A DNA stretch of 51,095 nt from an uncultured Clostridia bacterium (GCA_947631465.1 CANRLK010000007.1:1-51095); one strand, 5' to 3'; shown: positions 41,662 through 50,657, counted from the first letter of the stretch. Translations and numbers: made by a program. Notes: a model not told the origin generated them from the sequence alone.

Positions 41662-44373
41662 TCACTTTGCGTCGAACCAGCTGTTGCCGCATGCGACTTC
41701 GGCAGTCAAGGGGACTGCCAAACCCAAGGAGTCGTTTGTCTCCGCTCCCAGCTCACTTTTGTAAGCGAAGGGAACTGTCAAACCCGCAGAATCGTTTGTC
41801 TCCGCTTTCAAAGCATCTTCGGCGGTCAGGGGGACTTTCAGCTCCTCTGAACTTTTGGCAAGGGGCGCAAGCTGAGATCTCACCCGCTCCATTTCCTCTT
41901 TCAAGAGGGCGCAGGCGGCGTCCCGCTCGTCAAGCGGCGCGTCAAGCACCAGCTCGTCATGCACCTGCAAGACAAGTTTCGCCCGCAATCCTTCCTTTTT
42001 CAATCTTCGAAAGACCGCAAGCATCGCTATCTTGATGATGTCCGCAGAACTCCCTTGCAGCGGCATGTTCATCGCCGCGCGTTCGCCGAACGAACGCGTC
42101 GCAAAATTGCTCGCCTTGATCTCGGGAATGTATCGCTTCCGCCCCAAGATCGTCGTCACATACCCGTCCCGCTTGGCCCGCGCCACGTTCTCGTCCATGT
42201 ATGCCTTCACTTCGGGATAGGTCTCAAAATATTTCTCGATAAAATTCTGCGCCTCTTTCGGCGTACAGCCCACGTCCTTCGAAAGCCCGTACGCGCTGAT
42301 CCCGTAGATAATGCCGAAATTCACCGCCTTCGCCCGCCGTCGCATGAGCGGGGTCACTTCGCCCGCTCCCACGCCGAATACCCGCGCTGCCGTCTCCGCA
42401 TGGATGTCCCGCTCCGCGAGAAATGCCTCTTGCAGCGGCTTGCAGCCCGACATGTGCGCGAGCAGCCTCAGTTCGATCTGCGAGTAGTCCGCGTCGATCA
42501 ATACATTCCCTTCGCGCGCCACAAACAGCCGCCTCAGCTCCTTTCCTTCCTCCGTCCGCACGGGGATGTTTTGAAGATTGGGATTTGCGCTCGAAAGCCG
42601 TCCCGTCGTCGTCGCCGTCTGGTTGTACGTCGTATGTACAAACCCGTTTTTGATGAGCGGCTTGAATCCGTCGATGTACGTCGATTGCAGTTTCTTGATC
42701 TCGCGGTATCGAAGCAAAAGCCGCGCGATCTCGTGTTGCTCCGAAAGCCGCTCCAAGACCTCCGCGTCCGTCGAATAGCTCCCGCGCGAGTTCTTCTTCG
42801 CCCCCGTGTGCGGAAGCCCCATCGTCCCGAATAGCACTTCCGAGAGCTTCACGGGGGAGTTGATGTTGAACTCCATGCCCGCAAGCGCGTAAATTTTTTG
42901 GGTGAGCGCGTCGATCTCCGCTTGATAGCGCGCGGAGAACTCGGGAAGGCGTTTTTCGTCGATCCTCACCCCGTCCTCTTCCATTTCAAAGAGCACCGTT
43001 TCAAGCGGAAGTTCCAAATCGCGGTACAGCGTCTCTTCCGCGCTGCCCTTTGCCTCTTCCGCCGCCCGCGAAAACGCCTTTTTGAGCGCATAAGCCCGCG
43101 CCTCGTTCGGAAGCGAAAAGTCCTTGACAAAATCTTCGCTCGTCGGCGCTCGGCGGTTGGAATCCAATAAGTAGCTCAAAAGAGAGACGTCCTCAACGGG
43201 ACAGCAAGGGGAGATCCCCAGCCCCTTCAAGACATGCAGCAGGGCTTTGTAGTCGGATACGACCGCCCGCCGCGTCCCCGTAAACAGTTCGATCAGCAGT
43301 CCTTTGAGATCTTCTTGAAAGAACCCCGCCCCCAAAAGATCGCGCTTGGCGGGAAAGACATACTCCCTGTCTTGAAGGCAAAGATGCGCCCCGTCCGCTT
43401 CAAAGCAGAACGAAAATTCCTCTTCTCCTTGCAAAGCGGAGAAAACGTCCGAAAGATTTGATACGGAGATAATCTCCACATGCTCTTGCGGCGTTTCTGG
43501 AAAAACCGTTTGCGCCGATGAAGCGAAGTAGGGGGAATCGAGCAGGGAGCGAAATTCGAGCAAGGCAAATTTTTCGCGCGCGGCGGCGGGAAAGGGGAGA
43601 GATAAGGTCATGTCCGAAAGGGCAAGATCGAGGGGGACGTCTGTGTCGATGGTCGCAAGGGTCTTGGAAAGGCGGGAGATGTCCTCCTGTCCCGAAAGCT
43701 TCTTTTGAAGGGACGGCGAGAGGGAATCGAAGTGCGCAAAGACGGCTTCCGCGGTGCGATATTCGTGCAAAAGATCGAGCGCGAGCTTAGGGCCGATACC
43801 CTTCACCCCGGGGATGTTGTCGGACGCGTCGCCCATGAGCGCCTTTTCTTCGATGATTTGAAAGGGTTCGAGCCCCGTCTTTTCGAAAAAATTATCGCGC
43901 GTGAGGCGGTCGAGTTCGCTCACCCCGCGCTTTGTGAAGCAGACGGAGACATGCTCGTCCACGAGCTGGAAGGAATCGCGGTCGCCCGTGTAGATGAGGA
44001 CCTCGACGCCGCCGAATTTTTTGGAGAGCGTGCCGATGAGATCGTCCGCCTCGAAAGTCTCCTTTTCGACGGTGCAGACGCCCATCGCGCGGAGCAGGTC
44101 TTTGAGGACGGGAACTTGCACGGCGAGCTCTTCGGGCATGCCCTTGCGAGTGCCTTTGTAGGCTTCGAAGAGATGATGGCGAAAGGTCTTGGCGTGCAGG
44201 TCGAAGGCGACGGCAAGATGGGTCGGGGACTCGTCCTCGATGATCTTGAACAGCAGTTTCATAAAGCCGAACACGCCGTTGGTGGGCTGTCCGTCTTTGG
44301 TCGTGAAGAGCCGTATCGCATAAAATGCGCGGTTGAGGAGACTGTTTCCGTCGATCAAAATGAGTTTATCCAT
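41662..44373 (-). CDS. polA: DNA polymerase I with expanded C-terminal tail
   Basis: 903 residues. The N-terminal 5' nuclease (about 1-290) is intact, with LIDGNSLLNRAFYA, EADDLIGTL, TGDRDSFQL and GVKGIGPKLA. The middle 3'-5' exonuclease region lacks the usual DxE and other acidic residues, so proofreading is probably absent, as in many Firmicutes. The polymerase has DADYSQIELRLLAHMSG, RRRAKAVNFGIIYGISAYGL and VHDELVLDAP. The C-terminus normally ends soon after the last helix with a PLTAEVACGNSWFDAK-like strand. Here about 40 residues in units sharing ETNDS and VP are inserted before that ending. The start has TACAAT 6 nt upstream and no RBS. Confidence 0.95.
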   Translation of the reverse strand: MDKLILIDGNSLLNRAFYAIRLFTTKDGQPTNGVFGFMKLLFKIIEDESPTHLAVAFDLHAKTFRHHLFEAYKGTRKGMPEELAVQVPVLKDLLRAMGVCTVEKETFEADDLIGTLSKKFGGVEVLIYTGDRDSFQLVDEHVSVCFTKRGVSELDRLTRDNFFEKTGLEPFQIIEEKALMGDASDNIPGVKGIGPKLALDLLHEYRTAEAVFAHFDSLSPSLQKKLSGQEDISRLSKTLATIDTDVPLDLALSDMTLSLPFPAAAREKFALLEFRSLLDSPYFASSAQTVFPETPQEHVEIISVSNLSDVFSALQGEEEFSFCFEADGAHLCLQDREYVFPAKRDLLGAGFFQEDLKGLLIELFTGTRRAVVSDYKALLHVLKGLGISPCCPVEDVSLLSYLLDSNRRAPTSEDFVKDFSLPNEARAYALKKAFSRAAEEAKGSAEETLYRDLELPLETVLFEMEEDGVRIDEKRLPEFSARYQAEIDALTQKIYALAGMEFNINSPVKLSEVLFGTMGLPHTGAKKNSRGSYSTDAEVLERLSEQHEIARLLLRYREIKKLQSTYIDGFKPLIKNGFVHTTYNQTATTTGRLSSANPNLQNIPVRTEEGKELRRLFVAREGNVLIDADYSQIELRLLAHMSGCKPLQEAFLAERDIHAETAARVFGVGAGEVTPLMRRRAKAVNFGIIYGISAYGLSKDVGCTPKEAQNFIEKYFETYPEVKAYMDENVARAKRDGYVTTILGRKRYIPEIKASNFATRSFGERAAMNMPLQGSSADIIKIAMLAVFRRLKKEGLRAKLVLQVHDELVLDAPLDERDAACALLKEEMERVRSQLAPLAKSSEELKVPLTAEDALKAETNDSAGLTVPFAYKSELGAETNDSLGLAVPLTAEVACGNSWFDAK

Positions 44374-44379
44374 ACAGAG

Positions 44380-44408
44380 ATTGTACCATAAAACTTAGAC
44401 TTTTGCAA
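44380..44408 (-). promoter_or_regulatory. polA promoter, leaderless geometry
   Basis: On the minus strand TTGCAA (44408-44403), 17-nt spacer, TGG-TACAAT (extended -10, hexamer 44385-44380), then 6 nt to the ATG. The -35 lies between the recombinase stop and polA. Confidence 0.7.
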
Positions 44409-44412
44409 GGTT

Positions 44413-45291
44413 TTAGAGTTTGTTTCTGTAATTGTACTTCATGAGCACCTGCCGCTTGCGCCCGATGGTGATCTCGGTGTAGATTTGGGTGGTCGCGACG
44501 CTCGCATGTCCCAAGATCTCCTGCACCGAGCGCAGGTCTGCGCCGTTTGCGAGCAGATTGGTCGCGAAGGTATGCCGAAGAAAGTGCGGGGTGGACTTGG
44601 GATTGATGCGCGCGCGAAGGCGGTATTTGCGGTAGATGTTCTCGATGTCTCGGTTTTTGAGCTGCCGTCCGTTGCGGTTGACAAAGAGAAAGCGCGCGGA
44701 AGGGTCTTTTCTGCGTTCCCGCCAAAGGGAGAGCAGCCGTTCCCAGGTGACGGGCGAGGAGATATAGATGAGCCGCTGTTTTCTGCCCTTGCCGTGGATG
44801 AGCAGGGTCTTTTCCTGAACGATCACATCGTCGAGGGTGAGCGCCGCCGCCTCGCCGATGCGGATGCCCGTGCCGATCAAAAGATCCATAAGGGCTTGAT
44901 CGCGCATGAGCGCCTTTTCTTCCCCGCCCTCTTCGGGCGCGCCGATCGCGGCGAGCAGGCGTTTGACTTCGTTCGTCGTCAAGGTCTTTGGAAGCTGCCG
45001 CTCCTGGCGGAAGCGGAATTTGAGCTTCAAAAAGGGGGACGAGGGAATGTAGGCGGCGGATTCGAGATAGTCGTAAAAGACGCGAAGGGTGACGATCTTG
45101 CGCCGCACCGACGAGTCTTTGAGTTTGAGATTGCCAGAAAGATGCGCCACATACCCGCAGATGTCGGGGTGGAAGAGGTCTTTCTCGTAAGCCGTGAACT
45201 GTTTGAGGTCGGAACGGTACGCCGAAAGGGTCTTTTCGGACAGGTTTTTGGTCGCATACAAATATGCGATACATTCATCAGATACATTCAT
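44413..45291 (-). CDS. Tyrosine recombinase, XerC/XerD-like
   Basis: 292 residues. N-terminal SAM-like DNA-binding domain (about 1-85) and a catalytic domain with Arg in TGIRIGEAAAL, Lys in GKGRKQRLI, His-x-x-Arg in PHFLRHTFATNLL, His in LGHASVATTQIYTEI and the nucleophilic Tyr in that last motif. Length and pattern fit chromosome-dimer-resolving Xer proteins, but the sequence is somewhat divergent and an integrase role is possible. I prefer the ATG at 45291, with AAAGGAAG 8 nt before it, over 45312. It lies directly upstream of polA on the same strand. Confidence 0.88.
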   Translation of the reverse strand: MNVSDECIAYLYATKNLSEKTLSAYRSDLKQFTAYEKDLFHPDICGYVAHLSGNLKLKDSSVRRKIVTLRVFYDYLESAAYIPSSPFLKLKFRFRQERQLPKTLTTNEVKRLLAAIGAPEEGGEEKALMRDQALMDLLIGTGIRIGEAAALTLDDVIVQEKTLLIHGKGRKQRLIYISSPVTWERLLSLWRERRKDPSARFLFVNRNGRQLKNRDIENIYRKYRLRARINPKSTPHFLRHTFATNLLANGADLRSVQEILGHASVATTQIYTEITIGRKRQVLMKYNYRNKL

Positions 45292-45401
45292 TGCGAATTC
45301 TTCCTTTATCATTCATTTTTCTTATGCGAAAAGATTTTCATGCAAAAAGGGTATAGACAAGCGGCGCAGCGAAAACCGCTGCGCCGCCCGTGCCGCCGAT
45401 C

Positions 45402-46070
45402 TTATCCTTTGACGAGGGCAAAACTCGCTTCAAGGAGGGAAAAGACGGTTTGATCCGAAAGGCGATCGTTTAAGACGAGGGTCGCCCAGTGTTTTTTGTT
45501 CATATGATAGGCGGGGAGCGCCGTGCCGTCTTGCAAGAGGGCGGAGACCGTCTCGGGGGCAGCTTTGACGTTGAGGACGGATTCGTCGCCGAGCCCGTCA
45601 AGGGCGAGACTGCGGCGCGCGACGTTTGCAAGGAGCGCGAACCAAGCGCCGCCTTCGGATACGCGAAAGACGGCATGATCGGGAAATTTTCCCCAAAGAA
45701 ACTCGGGCGGGGCATGGAGCGTCGTTTGGAGAAAGGAAAGGACGCGTTCGGCTTGCCCTTGGAAAGGAGCGAGGGGAAAGCAGGTCTCGGCGATCTTTCG
45801 GAAGAGGAGCTCGATCTCTTGATGGAGCGCCCCGACGAACGCGCCCTCGGCGGAGAGCACCCGCGCTGGGAAGTATTCTTCGTTTGTCTCGGTCTCAAAG
45901 ACGCGGAAGGACGGCTCGCCGTTTTGAGAGAAGGAGAGAAGCGCATAGAATTGCCCGTCCATGAGGGGCGTTTGCAAGGAAAAGCCGTTTTCCGCGCGCG
46001 AAAACCCGTATCGGAGCAGCGCTTCTGGGGAGAAACGGCGGTTTTTGAAGATCGGAACAAGATCGAGCAT
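45402..46070 (-). CDS. MmcQ/YjbR-family protein with N-terminal extension
   Basis: 222 residues. The C-terminal half (about 115-215) is the MmcQ/YjbR (CyaY-like fold) domain: FLWGKFPDHAVFRV, WFALLANVAR, LNVKAAPETVSALLQ, PAYHMNKKHWATLVLND. The N-terminal half (about 1-105) is the helper domain found in longer family members. Function is not established; a DNA-binding or protein-interaction role has been suggested for the fold. Start at 46070 behind AGAGGTATATTGC. Single-gene unit. Confidence 0.82.
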   Translation of the reverse strand: MLDLVPIFKNRRFSPEALLRYGFSRAENGFSLQTPLMDGQFYALLSFSQNGEPSFRVFETETNEEYFPARVLSAEGAFVGALHQEIELLFRKIAETCFPLAPFQGQAERVLSFLQTTLHAPPEFLWGKFPDHAVFRVSEGGAWFALLANVARRSLALDGLGDESVLNVKAAPETVSALLQDGTALPAYHMNKKHWATLVLNDRLSDQTVFSLLEASFALVKG

Positions 46071-46098
46071 GCAATATACCTCTTTTGCGTGTGAGACC

Positions 46099-46127
46099 AT
46101 TTTAGCATAACGCGCCTGAAAAATCAA
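46099..46127 (-). promoter_or_regulatory. Promoter of the MmcQ-like gene
   Basis: On the minus strand TTGATT (46127-46122), 17-nt spacer, TGC-TAAAAT (extended -10, hexamer 46104-46099), about 28 nt before the ATG. Confidence 0.6.
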
Positions 46128-46157
46128 GCCGAAAGGAAGGATATAAGCCTGATTGCA

Positions 46158-46422
46158 GTACACCCCTTTCGGCGCGCATTTGCGCGCCACGGTCTCACAC
46201 GGGTAGAATCCCGTGTTCGGTCACCGTTCGCGCCTGAGATGCGCTCACTCCTGTCGCATTGCGCCAATGATTATCAACCATTGGCGAAGTGCAATGCTCC
46301 ACCCCTCAAAGGGGACAGCAAGGAGAGGGGCAAGGCGGCGCGCCCCACCCCACCCCCCTTGGCTCCCCCTTGAGGGGGAGCTGTCACGCGTTCGCGCGTG
46401 ACTGAGGGGGTGTTCAACAATC
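46158..46422. repeat. Composite intergenic repeat (families A and B), copy 7
   Basis: Left end ACACCCCTTTCGGCGCG, a B module (CACACGGG...CCCGTGT and CGCCAATGATTATC...CCATTGGCG), CCCCTCAAAGGGGACAGCAAGG, then right end TTGGCTCCCCCTTGAGGGGG, AGCTGTCACGCG with a hairpin and CTGAGGGGGTGT. It sits in the divergent gap between two promoters, so it is not limited to gene ends. Confidence 0.6.
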
Positions 46423-46464
46423 GAAAATGCGAATAAAATTTATCCGTCAATTTTCGTCAAATCC

Positions 46465-46493
46465 TTGACAATGCTTATATTTTGAAGTAGAAT
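46465..46493 (+). promoter_or_regulatory. Promoter of the cysteine-rich LRR lipoprotein gene
   Basis: TTGACA (46465-46470), 17-nt spacer, TAGAAT (46488-46493). RBS AAGGAGAGCGGT precedes the ATG at 46533. Confidence 0.75.
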
Positions 46494-46532
46494 ATAGCCG
46501 AAAGTTTGTATATCTTCATAAAGGAGAGCGGT

Positions 46533-49500
46533 ATGAGGAAACATTTATTCATCGTTGTTTTGGCATTGACCGCGTTGATCGCGGGGCTTTGCGGTTGCGG
46601 CGAAACGGCGGAAACGCCGAAAACGGACGGCGACTCGTCTGTCTGCGAACACACCTTCGGGGAGTGGACGGTCTCATCGCCCGCAACTTGCGAAGAGGAC
46701 GGAACAGAATCCCGCGCCTGCACGAAATGCGGCAAAGAAGAATCCCGTTCTGTTCCCAAAACGGGGCATCAAGGTCAGCCCATGCAGGACGTTGCGCCCA
46801 CTTGCACCGAGGCGGGCAGCGTCGGAGGCGAGCAGTGCAAGTTCTGCGGAAAAGTCTTGGAAGAGCCGACGCCCGTTCCCATGCTCGGACACAGCTTCGG
46901 CGAATGGGAAAATGCCGAAGAAGAGGGGGTCATGATGCACAAGCGGGTCTGTCTGCGCGACGAGTCGCATGTCGAGACCGCTCCTTGCAGTTTTTCTCAT
47001 TCCCCCGTCCCGCCTACTTGCGAGAGCGAGGGCTTCACGGCGCTCCATTGCACCGTCTGCATGTATGCCGAGAACAAGACCGACCTCATCCCGAGGCTCG
47101 AACACGACTTCGGCGAGTGGATTCCCAACGCGGACGGCACGCATTCAAAGATCTGCAAGAACGACCCGACCCACGTCGTCACCGAGCCCTGCTCGTTCGA
47201 AGAAATTTTCTTCCCCGCGGACTGCGAGAAGGAAGGATACCGTCTGCGCGTCTGCCGCACCTGCGCAGCCGAGTACAAGGACGAGTTCAAAGATCCGCTC
47301 GGGCACGACTATGGCGCATTTGAACACGTTGCGGGCACGAACACCCACAAGGCGGTCTGCAAGAACAACAGCGCGCACGTTCTCGTCGAGGACTGCGATT
47401 ATATCTCCACCGTCGTTCCCGCGACCTGCGAGGAGCGCGGCTACACCTTGAATACCTGTGAAAAGTGCCAAAGCTCCGAAAAGACCGCTCATACCGACCC
47501 CTTGGGGCATCATTATATCTATGAAACCGTCGCGGGCACGCAGACCCACCGAAAGGTCTGCACGCGCGACAATACGCATGTGACCGAAGCAGAGCCTTGC
47601 GTGTTTACATACGAGGTCGTCGAGCCCACCTGCACGCAAGAGGGCTTCTCGGGCACGACCTGCGTTCTCTGCCACAACTACACCGAGCGCGACGAAAGCA
47701 CGGTGAAACCCGCCTTGGGGCACTCCTACGGCGATTGGATCTCCTGCGGGGACGGCACGCATAAGCGCGTCTGCACCCGCGACGGCGCAGAAGAACACGC
47801 GAATTGCTCGTTCGGCGCGGAGACCACCGTTGCGGCGACCTGTACGGCGGGCGGGTATACCGTCAAGCAGTGCGAGACTTGCAAGTTTGAACAAAAAACC
47901 GCACACGTTCCCGCAAAAGGGCATTCTTACGGCGCTTGGACGCCCAACGGCGACGGCACGCATAGCCGCACCTGCGGGATCGACGGAGAGAAAGAGACGA
48001 AGTCCTGTATCTACCGCACCGAGAGCGCCGTCGCGGCGACCTGTACGGAAGGGGGGTATACGGTCAAGGTCTGTACGGAGTGCGCCGAAAAGGTCCATGC
48101 GGACGAAGTCCCCGCCGCGGGGCATAAATGGCAGGTCCTTCAAAAGTCCAAGAACAACGCGACCCACGAGGAGATGTGCATGAACGCAGGCTGCCGAGAA
48201 AGACAAACGGTCTCTTGCAGTATCAGCGAATCGACCGTCGCGCCGACTTGCGAGGAGCAGGGGTATGACGTCAACGTTTGCCTCGTCTGCGAAAATTCCT
48301 TCCAGGATAACTTCCTGCCCGCAACGGAACATCAATGGCTTGATACTTATTATTTTGAAAGCGGCGCAAAGCAGCATTATAGACTTTGCAAACACAACTC
48401 TTTGCATAACCTCGTGGAGGATTGCTCCTTCTCGGTCACTGAGACCAAAGAGCCCAGCTGTACGGAAGGGGGGTATACCAATTATACCTGTTCGGTCTGC
48501 AAAAACAGCTATGCCGACAACGTCACTCCCGTGAAGGGACACAGCTTCGGCGAATGGACGCGCAAGGTCATCATCAACGACTATCATGAGCATACCTGCT
48601 CGGTCTGCGGATTCTCCGAACAGCAAAAATGCGAGAAGTACGTCATGACCCGCGTCGAGCCCACCTGCACCGAGGACGGCTACGCAAATGCCCAATGCGC
48701 CGTCTGCGGCGGGAAGGACTTCTATGAGACCCACGGCGGCAGCAAGACCCTGCCCGCCCTCGGACACCATTTCGGAAGCTGGACGGACGACGGAAATGGC
48801 TCGACCCATTCCCGCACTTGCACCCACGACGGCTGCACCGAAAAGGAGACCAATGCGCATGACCTCGTTGACGGCAGCACGGCGGCGACCTGCGGCGCGG
48901 CAGGCGCAGTGAAACAGGTCTGCAAGGACTGTTTCTATGCAAAAGACGGCGGGACAGTTGGGGCGCTCGGACATCAATGGAAGAGCAAAGAACACGATGG
49001 CTGGGTGCGCACTGCCGAGGGCAAACATGCCCGCGAATGCACCCGCTGTAATTTTAAAGAGGAAGGGGACTGCAAATATATTGAAACCGTAGACCCCGCG
49101 ACCTGCACAGCGGTCCAACAGACGACCAAAACTTGTGAGATCTGCGGCGACGTCATCTCTGCGGCAGGCGAGGCACTTGGCCACACCTGGGGAACATGGA
49201 GCAGTACGCCCGAAAATCATTCAAATAAATGTTCTGTATGTTTTAAGGAAGTGAACGAGGCGCATGATTTTTCGAAGTCCAACATCTGCGTTTGCGGCTA
49301 TGACGGCCTGGATTATAGACAGCAAGATAACTACTATGTCGTCATCGGGGACAGCCGCGTCGGGAATGCGGAAAACATTGTCATTCCCGCAACGCACGAC
49401 GGATTGCCCGTAAAGGGGATCGAAGAGGATGCGTTTATGAACGGCAAGCTCAAAACGCTGACGATCCCGAAATCAATCGAAAAAATCGGCGAGTTCGCCT

Positions 49501-50657
49501 TTTACACCTCGGCTTTGGAAAGTGTGACGATCTCGGAAGAGGGCGAAGGTGATGCACAGCTCAAAGAGATCGGAAGATACGCCTTCGGGAGCAATCGGAA
49601 GCTCGTCGAGTTCAAACTTCCCGCATCGCTTGAAACAATCGGCGAGTTCGCCTTCTACGATTGCACGGCGTTTGCCGACATTGATGTCCCCGAACATGCG
49701 ACCCTTGGCATGCGCGCGCTGTATAATACCAAATATTACCAAGACCCTCAACATTGGGACGGGGAGTACACTGCCCTCTACATCGGCACGCATTTGGTTC
49801 GCGTCAACCCGTTGCAAGTGGGGAGCGAGTTTACGATCAAAGAGGGCACGACCATTGTCTGCGCAAACGCCTTTGACGGGTGCAAGGAACTGAAAAAACT
49901 TACCGTGCCCGAAACGGTGAAAGAGTTCCGAACGGACGCATTCCTGAACTGCACCAACCTCGACGACGTGACGTTTGAGGGGAGTTTGGAGGATTGGCTG
50001 AAAATCGTGTACGGGAACGACCACGCAAGCCCGCTTTGCTACAACGCGGACGTGCTTCAAATCGGCGAGGCGACGGGGGAGATCAAAATTCCCGAAGGCA
50101 CGACGAGTATTCCCGCGGGCACGTTCCGAAACACGACCATTACTAAGGTCACCATTCCTTCGACTGTCACCTCGATCGGCGCAGGCGCATTCTACGGCTG
50201 CAAAGACTTGAAAACGGTCGATTTCTCGGGCGAGGATAACATCGTCTCGGTGGGCAAGGCGGCGTTCTATCAGTCGGGCATTGAGGCAGACGACAGCGGT
50301 TATTGGAAAGATGACGTTCTTTATGTCGGCAAGCACCTCATCAAGGCGAAGGCGACGGTAACGAGCGTGAAGATCAAGGATGACACGGCGACGATTTCGC
50401 CCGAGGCGTTCAAGGATTGCAAGGAGTTGACGGAGATCGAAGTGCCGAACAGCCTTCGTTGGATCGGCGAGCGAGCGTTTGAGGGCTGTACGCAGCTCAA
50501 AACAGCGAAGTTTGCGGAGAAGATGGATTTTCTTGCGACGCAGTTGAAGGCAGACGGGAGCTATTTGATCTCGCGGCATGCGGGCTCTGGGGACACTGCG
50601 GAGATGCTTGCATATTATCTTCGCGAGCACTATTTGGGCACATGGAAGAGATATTAA
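46533..50657 (+). CDS. Giant surface lipoprotein: cysteine-rich repeats plus BspA-like LRR domain
   Basis: 1374 residues. A signal peptide starts MRKHLFIVVLALTALIAGL and leads to a lipobox ending LCGC, so the protein is anchored outside the membrane. Residues about 35-920 are some ten to twelve imperfect repeats of 70-80 residues. Each has GH-x-(F/Y)-G-x-W, GTH, a Cys pair member, an (A/P)-x-T/S-C...G-(Y/F) turn and a C-x-x-C (ACTKCGK, CKFCGK, VCRTCAA, TCEKCQS, TCVLCHN, QCETCKF, TCSVCKN). Residues about 925-1374 are BspA-type leucine-rich repeats (AFYGCKDLKTVDF, IPSTVTSIGAGAF). No LPxTG or S-layer anchor is present. Likely an adhesin; the paired Cys/His pattern could bind metal or form disulfides. 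Confidence 0.88.
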   Translation: MRKHLFIVVLALTALIAGLCGCGETAETPKTDGDSSVCEHTFGEWTVSSPATCEEDGTESRACTKCGKEESRSVPKTGHQGQPMQDVAPTCTEAGSVGGEQCKFCGKVLEEPTPVPMLGHSFGEWENAEEEGVMMHKRVCLRDESHVETAPCSFSHSPVPPTCESEGFTALHCTVCMYAENKTDLIPRLEHDFGEWIPNADGTHSKICKNDPTHVVTEPCSFEEIFFPADCEKEGYRLRVCRTCAAEYKDEFKDPLGHDYGAFEHVAGTNTHKAVCKNNSAHVLVEDCDYISTVVPATCEERGYTLNTCEKCQSSEKTAHTDPLGHHYIYETVAGTQTHRKVCTRDNTHVTEAEPCVFTYEVVEPTCTQEGFSGTTCVLCHNYTERDESTVKPALGHSYGDWISCGDGTHKRVCTRDGAEEHANCSFGAETTVAATCTAGGYTVKQCETCKFEQKTAHVPAKGHSYGAWTPNGDGTHSRTCGIDGEKETKSCIYRTESAVAATCTEGGYTVKVCTECAEKVHADEVPAAGHKWQVLQKSKNNATHEEMCMNAGCRERQTVSCSISESTVAPTCEEQGYDVNVCLVCENSFQDNFLPATEHQWLDTYYFESGAKQHYRLCKHNSLHNLVEDCSFSVTETKEPSCTEGGYTNYTCSVCKNSYADNVTPVKGHSFGEWTRKVIINDYHEHTCSVCGFSEQQKCEKYVMTRVEPTCTEDGYANAQCAVCGGKDFYETHGGSKTLPALGHHFGSWTDDGNGSTHSRTCTHDGCTEKETNAHDLVDGSTAATCGAAGAVKQVCKDCFYAKDGGTVGALGHQWKSKEHDGWVRTAEGKHARECTRCNFKEEGDCKYIETVDPATCTAVQQTTKTCEICGDVISAAGEALGHTWGTWSSTPENHSNKCSVCFKEVNEAHDFSKSNICVCGYDGLDYRQQDNYYVVIGDSRVGNAENIVIPATHDGLPVKGIEEDAFMNGKLKTLTIPKSIEKIGEFAFYTSALESVTISEEGEGDAQLKEIGRYAFGSNRKLVEFKLPASLETIGEFAFYDCTAFADIDVPEHATLGMRALYNTKYYQDPQHWDGEYTALYIGTHLVRVNPLQVGSEFTIKEGTTIVCANAFDGCKELKKLTVPETVKEFRTDAFLNCTNLDDVTFEGSLEDWLKIVYGNDHASPLCYNADVLQIGEATGEIKIPEGTTSIPAGTFRNTTITKVTIPSTVTSIGAGAFYGCKDLKTVDFSGEDNIVSVGKAAFYQSGIEADDSGYWKDDVLYVGKHLIKAKATVTSVKIKDDTATISPEAFKDCKELTEIEVPNSLRWIGERAFEGCTQLKTAKFAEKMDFLATQLKADGSYLISRHAGSGDTAEMLAYYLREHYLGTWKRY

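Noticed and set aside
41295..42035. 246-codon plus-strand open frame over the polA 3'-end array
   Set aside because: It runs antisense through polA and its displaced copies, and its repeats are explained by those copies.
47145..49220. 691-codon open frame on the minus strand opposite the LRR lipoprotein
   Set aside because: Antisense to the repeat array; its periodicity simply mirrors that array.
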